Assembly: GCA_946629205.1 (NCBI GenBank)
Contig: CAMOXP010000036.1
Location: forward strand, 1 to 10,000
DNA: 10,000 nucleotides
Source: an uncultured Bacillota bacterium
GTDB taxonomy: Bacteria; Bacillota; Clostridia; Peptostreptococcales; Anaerovoracaceae
Direction of reading: 5' to 3'
Positions 6,046 to 10,000 of this stretch are shown piece after piece. The notes under the pieces were generated by a model, which saw nothing but the letters and a program-made list of their open reading frames with translations, was not told where the DNA came from and made no database searches. The translations under genes and the position numbers were made by a program. Positions within the stretch are counted from its first letter, which is position 1. Each line of letters opens with the position of its first letter.

Positions 6046-7404
6046 TCAGGCTTTCCCCCTTTCGTAGTACGCCTTCTTTTCTTCCGCCGGCACCATGTTG
6101 CCGCCGGTCGCCCAGATCACGTGGATGGAATTTTCATCCGGTGCCGGCGCAAAAGCATCATTGCACAGATATCTCAATCCTTCGAACGCCGCGCAGGCTG
6201 ACGGCTCGATGAAGATCCCCGACGCATCCTGCAGCGCCGCCAGATACGGATAGAGTTTCTCGTCTTCCACCGTAAAGCAGCCGGCGAGCTGTGTCTGCAT
6301 TGCTTTTGCAACAAGTCCCGAAGGACGGCCTACTGCCAGTCCGTCCGCTTCGGTCTTGCCGTCGATGCCAATGTCTCCCACGGCGATGCCGTTCAGTTTG
6401 CCGGAGATGAGCCCCAGGGCCATGCACGGCGCATGAGTCGGCTCCGCGAAGAAACAGTATGCGCCTTCGCCGAAGATCTCCCGGATCCCGTAAGCCACAC
6501 CGCCCGGCGCTCCGCCCACGCCGCAAGGCAGATACACATACATTCTGTGATCCTTATCTACTGTGATGCCCAGATCATCCATCTGCTTCTTCAAGCGCTT
6601 ACCCGCTACGGAATAGCCTGCAAACAGATCCAAAGAGTTCTCGTCGTCCACGAAATGGCACGTCGGATCCGCCTGGGCTTCTCTTCTGCCCTGAGCTACC
6701 GCCGCCTCATAATCGTCCGGATACTCCACCACCGTCACACCCTTCGACCGAAGCATGTCCTTCTTCCACTGGCGCGCGTCCGCCGACATGTGCACGGTTA
6801 CTTCAAAACCAATCGCGGCGCTGATGATCCCGATGCTGAGACCCAGATTGCCCGTGGACCCCACCGCCACCTTGTACTTGGAGAAGAACTCCTTCATCTC
6901 CGGATCGCCCAGCTTGGCGTAGTTTTCATGCTCGCCGGTCTGTGGGTCCCACTGCAGCATGCCTGCATCGACCGCCAGTTTCTCCGCCAGCTTGAGCACC
7001 TCGTAGATCCCGCCTCTTGCCTTGACCGAGCCCGAGATCGGCAGGTGGGAATCCTGCTTGATGAAAAGCCTGCCGGCTTTTGCCGGTGCGCCTGCAGTGG
7101 CGATGTCCGGTGCGCCGGCCAGCTCCGCCAGTTTGCCGATGCCGTCCAGTCCGGTCAGCTCCGTCAGCGGCGATTCGATGATGCCGTCCTTCACCTCCGG
7201 GAACATCCGCTCGATGAACGGCGCGAAACGCGCAAGCCGCGCCTCCGCATCATCGATGTCGACGAGTTTGCCGTCTCCTGCCACTCCTGCCGTTTCTGCT
7301 GTTTCTGACGCTCCTGCTCCGGCCTCTCCTGTCGGCGGGACAAAACCCGGGTTCACCCAGAAGAACTCCTCGCAGTTTTTCAGTTTATCCATGTAATCAG
7401 CCAT
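6046..7404 (-). CDS. dsdA: D-serine ammonia-lyase (D-serine dehydratase)
   Basis: 452 aa, close to the usual 440. This PLP enzyme converts D-serine to pyruvate and ammonia, which detoxifies D-serine and uses it as carbon and nitrogen. The PLP lysine is Lys128 in SHLPISGSVKARGGIYEVL (119-137). The phosphate-binding loops STGNLG (183-188) and GVGGAPGG (295-302), HMSADARQWKKDMLRSKGVT (205-224), AEPTHAPCM (320-328), DGLAVGRPSG (354-363) and WATGGNMVP (431-439) are all as in DsdA. Two stretches are longer than in the Escherichia coli enzyme: an Ala/Gly/Glu run at 26-45 and an Ala/Gly/Pro run at 92-111. Both lie before the active-site lysine and are probably surface loops. The ATG is preceded by AGAGGAGG at 9 nt. 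It is first of two genes, followed by the thioesterase. No LysR-type dsdC regulator or dsdX transporter is present in the window. Confidence 0.95.
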   Translation of the reverse strand: MADYMDKLKNCEEFFWVNPGFVPPTGEAGAGASETAETAGVAGDGKLVDIDDAEARLARFAPFIERMFPEVKDGIIESPLTELTGLDGIGKLAELAGAPDIATAGAPAKAGRLFIKQDSHLPISGSVKARGGIYEVLKLAEKLAVDAGMLQWDPQTGEHENYAKLGDPEMKEFFSKYKVAVGSTGNLGLSIGIISAAIGFEVTVHMSADARQWKKDMLRSKGVTVVEYPDDYEAAVAQGRREAQADPTCHFVDDENSLDLFAGYSVAGKRLKKQMDDLGITVDKDHRMYVYLPCGVGGAPGGVAYGIREIFGEGAYCFFAEPTHAPCMALGLISGKLNGIAVGDIGIDGKTEADGLAVGRPSGLVAKAMQTQLAGCFTVEDEKLYPYLAALQDASGIFIEPSACAAFEGLRYLCNDAFAPAPDENSIHVIWATGGNMVPAEEKKAYYERGKA

Positions 7405-7437
7405 TGCCTGTCCTCCTCTTGTTTATTGTATGAACTG

Positions 7438-7446
7438 ATTATACCA
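7438..7446 (-). promoter_or_regulatory. dsdA: Extended -10 promoter of dsdA
   Basis: On the minus strand TGGTATAAT combines a perfect TATAAT (7438-7443) with an upstream TGn extension. No good -35 box is found 16-18 nt further up, so the promoter depends on the extended -10 or on an activator. The leader would be about 27 nt. The rest of 7447-7560 shows nothing I can name. Confidence 0.65.
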
Positions 7447-7560
7447 TCAATGACTGTTTGTGCGCCACACTCTCGTACGGTAAGATGACATCCGCGGAAT
7501 CATCTACGAACAACTTCTAACTTACCTCTTTCACGAAATCAAAATTAAATAAATCTCTTG

Positions 7561-7589
7561 TTGACTAGCCCGCAGTCGGGCTGTATAAT
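7561..7589 (+). promoter_or_regulatory. Strong promoter of tRNA-Arg with an inverted repeat in the spacer
   Basis: TTGACT (7561-7566) and TATAAT (7584-7589) are spaced by 17 nt. The spacer carries AGCCCG-cagt-CGGGCT (7567-7582), a perfect 6-bp inverted repeat filling almost the whole spacer. Transcription should start near 7596-7597, about 18 nt before the tRNA. Confidence 0.85.
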
Positions 7590-7614
7590 TGTAGGGCAGG
7601 TTTGAAAAAGCCAT

Positions 7615-7691
7615 GCGCCATTAGCTCAATTGGATAGAGTAACGCACTACGAATGCGGAGGTTTGGGGTTCGAGTCCCTAATGGCGCGCCA
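7615..7691 (+). tRNA. tRNA-Arg (anticodon ACG)
   Basis: 77 nt including the encoded CCA. The acceptor stem GCGCCAT/ATGGCGC (7615-7621 with 7681-7687) is perfect and is followed by G-CCA. The D arm is GCTC...GAGT, with one G-T pair at its base. The anticodon loop is CTACGAA with ACG at 34-36, which after inosine formation reads CGU, CGC and CGA. The anticodon stem has an A/G mismatch at pair 27-43. The T loop is TTCGAGT in a TGGGG/CCCTA stem. Everything fits a functional bacterial tRNA-Arg. Confidence 0.95.
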
Positions 7692-7692
7692 T

Positions 7693-7728
7693 AACGCTGA
7701 AATCCCAAGGATTTCAGCGTTTTTCTTA
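7693..7728 (+). terminator. Intrinsic terminator between tRNA-Arg and xth
   Basis: A perfect 12-bp stem ACGCTGAAATCC/GGATTTCAGCGT (7694-7705 with 7709-7720) with a 3-nt loop CAA is followed by TTTTCTT. It begins 2 nt after the tRNA CCA and ends just before the xth ribosome site at 7731-7736. Because xth has no visible promoter after it, it may act as a partial terminator that sets read-through into xth. Confidence 0.9.
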
Positions 7729-7742
7729 TTAGGAGGTAATTT

Positions 7743-8498
7743 ATGAAACTCATATCCTGGAACGTCAACGGCATCAGAGCCGCCATGAAAAAAGGCTTTC
7801 TTGATTTTGCAGAAGAAGCGGATCCGGATATCCTGTGCCTGCAGGAGACGAAGATGCAGGAAGGCCAGGCGGAGGTGCCTTTGGAAGGCTACCACCAGTA
7901 CTGGTGCTCTGCGGACAAGAAAGGCTACTCGGGTACGGCGGTGTTCACAAAGGAAGAGCCCCTGTCGGTCACGACCGGCATCGGCATCGATGAACACGAT
8001 CATGAGGGCCGCGTCATCACCTGCGAATACCCGGACTTCTATCTGGTAAATGTGTACGTACCCAACGCGCAGAACGAGCTGAAGCGCCTGGACTACCGCA
8101 TGCGGTGGGAGGACGACTTCCGCGCCTACCTCAAGTCTCTCGAAGAAACAAAACCGGTCGTCACCTGCGGCGATTTCAATGTCGCCCATGAAGAGATCGA
8201 CCTGAAGAACCCGAAGACTAACCGGGGCAACGCAGGCTTCTCCGATGAAGAACGTGAAAAAATGACCATGCTTCTGGATGCAGGATTCATCGACACCTGG
8301 CGCTATTTCTACCCGGATCTGGAAGGCGTGTATTCCTGGTGGAGTTACCGGTTCCGTGCCAGAGACAACAACGCCGGATGGCGCATCGACTACTTCCTCG
8401 TCTCGGATGCCCTGAAAGACAGACTGCTGGGAGCCGGCATCCTGAACGAAGTCTTCGGCAGCGACCACTGCCCCGTCAGCCTTGACATCGACCTCTAA
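7743..8498 (+). CDS. xth: Exodeoxyribonuclease III / AP endonuclease (ExoA family)
   Basis: 251 aa, the usual length (Bacillus ExoA is 252). It cleaves DNA 5' of abasic sites and degrades 3' ends in base-excision repair, in the cytoplasm on the chromosome. The exonuclease-endonuclease-phosphatase fold shows all catalytic motifs: WNVNGIRA (6-13, Asn7... start), LQETK (33-37, Glu35 for metal), YSGTA (62-66), NVYVPNA (103-109, Tyr105), GDFNV (143-147, Asp144 and Asn146), WRIDYFLVS (213-221) and GSDHCPV (239-245, Asp241 and His242). AGGAGG sits 6 nt before the ATG. The gene follows tRNA-Arg and its terminator with only 14 nt between the end of the U-tract and the start, so its message probably comes from read-through. 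It converges on the minus-strand GNAT gene with the inverted repeat pair between them. Confidence 0.96.
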   Translation: MKLISWNVNGIRAAMKKGFLDFAEEADPDILCLQETKMQEGQAEVPLEGYHQYWCSADKKGYSGTAVFTKEEPLSVTTGIGIDEHDHEGRVITCEYPDFYLVNVYVPNAQNELKRLDYRMRWEDDFRAYLKSLEETKPVVTCGDFNVAHEEIDLKNPKTNRGNAGFSDEEREKMTMLLDAGFIDTWRYFYPDLEGVYSWWSYRFRARDNNAGWRIDYFLVSDALKDRLLGAGILNEVFGSDHCPVSLDIDL

Positions 8499-8509
8499 AT
8501 TATGTGCCA

Positions 8510-8599
8510 AAATGTGTCAAAGGGACGGTTCTTTTGACACATTTCCTTTTTTGTAAGAATTTGTAAATGTGCCAAAAGAACCGTCCCTTTGACACATTT
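8510..8599. repeat. REP-like inverted repeat pair in the convergent intergenic region
   Basis: Copy 1 is 8510-8544 and copy 2 is 8565-8599, in opposite orientation. Each is 35 bp, they match at 34 of 35 positions, and they are separated by 20 nt. The core is GGGACGGTTC, flanked by TGTGTCAAA and TTTTGACACA, which are themselves inverted repeats, so each copy can also fold alone. The core resembles short repeats I recall from many clostridial genomes, sometimes near REP-associated Y1 transposases; I could not check this. The whole unit can form a stem of about 35 bp with a 20-nt loop and could end transcription of both xth and the facing GNAT gene. A partial third end motif lies just upstream (8502-8510). 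Confidence 0.85.
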
Positions 8600-8616
8600 T
8601 TGATTTGTGACGTGTT

Positions 8617-9180
8617 TTAGAATACTTTCCGCAGCAGGTATCTGTCTTTGCCGCCGTAGAGTTTTCTGCGGTCGGCGATCTCCCAGTTGCAGATCAGGAA
8701 GTTGTTGTAGCTGTACGGATTCTCCGGTGAGATGGATGTGATTCCTTCTGTCGCGCCGAGTTCGATGGCTTTGGCGATGCGGATCTTGTTGAACAGTCTC
8801 TGCAGGCCGTGGCCGCGGTACTTGGGGACTACCATGGTCATGTCGAAGGACGCAGTGCGTCTGAGATGCTCTTCGTCATAGTCGAAGTAGTGGCCGTAAT
8901 TGTAGCTCTGGTCTTCCCTGTTGCTCGGCTTCAGCACGGAAACGCCCGCCAGCTCTCCGTTTTCTGCAAAGGCAAGCCAACAGCAGTCGTTCTGCAGCTG
9001 GTCGACCGTCTCTTCTTCTGTGAACGGTGCGTAAATGTCAGGGTCAGGCAGCGCAGCGATAATGATATTCTGCAGCTCCATGAATGTATCAAAGTCATCC
9101 ATATTCGCTTCCCGGATGGTGAATGTGGTCGGTTCCCCGCGTCCGTTCAGCAGTTCGATTGTATAAGGCATTTCGATCAT
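8617..9180 (-). CDS. GNAT family N-acetyltransferase (paralogue of the 9368 gene)
   Basis: 187 aa, cytoplasmic. A single GNAT domain spans about residues 19-170. The acetyl-CoA pyrophosphate-binding motif A is MVVPKYRGHGLQRLF (116-130, with R-G-H-G-L at 122-126 as the R/Q-x-x-G-x-G/A variant). The end has SPENPYSYNNFLICNWEI (151-168) and LYGGKDRYLLRK (174-185), typical of acetyltransferases of this kind in Clostridia. The substrate cannot be told. The first ATG (9178-9180) is chosen because GGAG lies about 9 nt upstream; the second ATG, three codons later, lacks a ribosome site. The neighbouring divergent gene encodes a paralogue sharing NYGxY, FRGxGLQ/YRGxGLQ and the final LRK. Confidence 0.88.
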   Translation of the reverse strand: MIEMPYTIELLNGRGEPTTFTIREANMDDFDTFMELQNIIIAALPDPDIYAPFTEEETVDQLQNDCCWLAFAENGELAGVSVLKPSNREDQSYNYGHYFDYDEEHLRRTASFDMTMVVPKYRGHGLQRLFNKIRIAKAIELGATEGITSISPENPYSYNNFLICNWEIADRRKLYGGKDRYLLRKVF

Positions 9181-9234
9181 AATTCTTTCTCCATTTCTAT
9201 ATTTCTTTCGGCGCCCTCTTCAGCGCACGACAAC

Positions 9235-9243
9235 ATTATAGCA
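9235..9243 (-). promoter_or_regulatory. Extended -10 promoter of the minus-strand GNAT gene
   Basis: On the minus strand TGCTATAAT carries a perfect TATAAT (9235-9240) with a TGn extension. I find no convincing -35 box 16-18 nt upstream. The leader would be about 45-50 nt. Confidence 0.6.
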
Positions 9244-9311
9244 TGAAACCGTGCAAAATCATCCCGCTAATCTTGCTTTTGTATTATTTTCTGACAATTT
9301 TGAAATTCTGT

Positions 9312-9339
9312 TTGATTTTTCACTTTAATGCGTTATAAT
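9312..9339 (+). promoter_or_regulatory. Promoter of the plus-strand GNAT gene
   Basis: TTGATT (9312-9317) and TATAAT (9334-9339) are spaced by 16 nt. It is followed by AAGGAGGT (9353-9360), 7 nt before the ATG at 9368. The stretch 9244-9311 between the two divergent promoters is AT-rich and shows no clear operator. Confidence 0.75.
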
Positions 9340-9367
9340 AGCAAACAGTTAAAAGGAGGTTTCTGCT

Positions 9368-9922
9368 ATGACAGAATATCCAAAAACAATAACGCTCTCC
9401 CGCAGTACGGGAGAGTCGATGGATTTTGTGATCCGACGGTGTGAGGAAAAGGACCTCGACGCCATCCTCGCCTTGCAGCTCGCAGTGTTCGAGCAGCTTT
9501 GCGACCAGTCGGTCTACGCCCTTGTCGGCGAAAAAGAAATCCACGAGTCACTGCTCGAGGATTACTGTTTCGGGACGTATCACGACGATGAGCTCGTTGC
9601 GTTCACCATGATGATCGCCAACCGCATCTCACACCGCAACTACGGGACCTATGTGGGATATCCCGAGGAGCGCCAGGCGAAGTGCGTTTCTATGGAGATC
9701 ACCCTCGTGGACGACCGCTTCCGGGGTTACGGACTCCAAAAGCAGTTCGTCAAGCTTCGTGAAGACATCGCCCGCAACCTCGGCGCCGCAGAGGCTCTCG
9801 TCACCATCGCGCCGGGAAATGATTTCAGCCTGTCCAACCTGATCAATTCCGGTTATGAGATCATCGAGACCAAGCCGCTTTATGAAGGGGCCGTGCGGCA
9901 CATTCTGCGCAAGCAGCTCTAG
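9368..9922 (+). CDS. GNAT family N-acetyltransferase (paralogue of the 8617 gene)
   Basis: 184 aa, a single GNAT domain. Motif A is LVDDRFRGYGLQKQF (113-127), with R-G-Y-G-L at 119-123. IAPGNDFSLSNLINSGYEI (147-165) is the end of the fold and LYEGAVRHILRK (171-182) the last strand. Side by side with the divergent gene, the order and spacing of N-Y-G (91-93), the acidic strand before motif A, the motif itself and the C-terminal L-R-K all agree. The two are therefore paralogues from an inverted duplication or from related acquisitions. The plus-strand copy lacks the two glycines of the other copy's Y-G-G near the end (Y-E-G here) and differs in the loop around 75-105, so substrate use may differ. 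The substrate is unknown. It is a single gene with a strong ribosome site. Confidence 0.88.
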   Translation: MTEYPKTITLSRSTGESMDFVIRRCEEKDLDAILALQLAVFEQLCDQSVYALVGEKEIHESLLEDYCFGTYHDDELVAFTMMIANRISHRNYGTYVGYPEERQAKCVSMEITLVDDRFRGYGLQKQFVKLREDIARNLGAAEALVTIAPGNDFSLSNLINSGYEIIETKPLYEGAVRHILRKQL

Positions 9923-9938
9923 CGTTGAGCACGCGGCT

Positions 9939-10000
9939 CTAGCGTTCTTTCGCGCTGCGCTCGTATGGATCCACTTCACCTTCACCGAACACTTCGGAAT
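9939..10000 (-). CDS. Possible C-terminal end of a minus-strand gene (partial)
   Basis: From the right edge one minus-strand frame reads SEVFGEGEVDPYERSAKER and then stops at TAG (9939-9941). The acidic-to-basic, Glu/Arg-ended composition looks like a normal protein C-terminus and would converge on the GNAT gene with a 16-nt gap. Only about 19 codons are present, so no family can be given and chance is not excluded. Confidence 0.4.
   Translation of the reverse strand, partial: SEVFGEGEVDPYERSAKER

Noticed and set aside
6433..7308. 291-codon open frame opposite dsdA
   Set aside because: It is antisense to strongly conserved DsdA motifs and shows no features of its own.
7565..7786. 73-codon minus-strand frame with GTRTPNLRIRSALLYPIE
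   Set aside because: This is another typical false protein from the reverse strand of a tRNA gene.
7647..8510. 287-codon minus-strand frame across xth and the tRNA, ending in RDSNPKPPHS
   Set aside because: The peptide end is the well-known false translation of an antisense tRNA gene, and the rest is the shadow of xth.

Overview
This window looks like chromosomal DNA of an anaerobic Bacillota, most likely class Clostridia. The reasons are a murB–PHP–rapZ neighbourhood, strong AGGAGG-type ribosome sites, sigma-A type promoters, a tRNA-Arg(ACG) with encoded CCA, and an inverted pair of a short repeat whose core I recall from clostridial genomes. Family or genus cannot be fixed from the window. 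I see no phage, insertion sequence or CRISPR array.

Layout. (1) Positions 1-5051, minus strand: a probable five-gene operon. It has a consensus promoter (5023-5051), then a cysteine-free MoaA-like core protein, a Fic-fold protein whose catalytic histidine and inhibitory glutamate are both replaced, an AI-2E family membrane protein with a 4-nt overlap to the Fic gene, a 114-nt low-complexity spacer, a murB fused to a PHP phosphoesterase domain, and rapZ running off the left edge. (2) 5159-5362, plus strand: a small two-helix membrane protein transcribed divergently from that operon. The two promoters are separated by a tandem 19-nt direct repeat. (3) 5402-7446, minus strand: a two-gene operon of D-serine ammonia-lyase (dsdA) and a hotdog thioesterase, ending in a terminator that overlaps the thioesterase stop codon. 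(4) 7561-8498, plus strand: tRNA-Arg with its own promoter, an intrinsic terminator, then exodeoxyribonuclease III (xth/exoA) with no visible promoter of its own. (5) 8510-8599: a 35-bp inverted repeat pair between convergent genes. (6) 8617-9922: two divergent paralogous GNAT acetyltransferases. (7) 9939-10000: possibly the C-terminal end of another minus-strand gene.

The strongest candidate for something undescribed is the first operon. Its first two genes encode apparent pseudoenzymes, a MoaA-like barrel core without any Fe-S cysteines and a Fic domain lacking its catalytic residues. They are coupled to a membrane transporter-like protein and sit upstream of peptidoglycan-precursor genes (murB) and an amino-sugar signalling gene (rapZ). 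A binding, scaffold or regulatory role is an inference only. Family calls for these two proteins rest on by-eye motif alignment, not a database search.

A second theme is low-complexity sequence: a Lys/Ala/Thr-type spacer before murB, Ala/Gly-rich insertions in DsdA, and charged repetitive tails on the thioesterase and the AI-2E protein.
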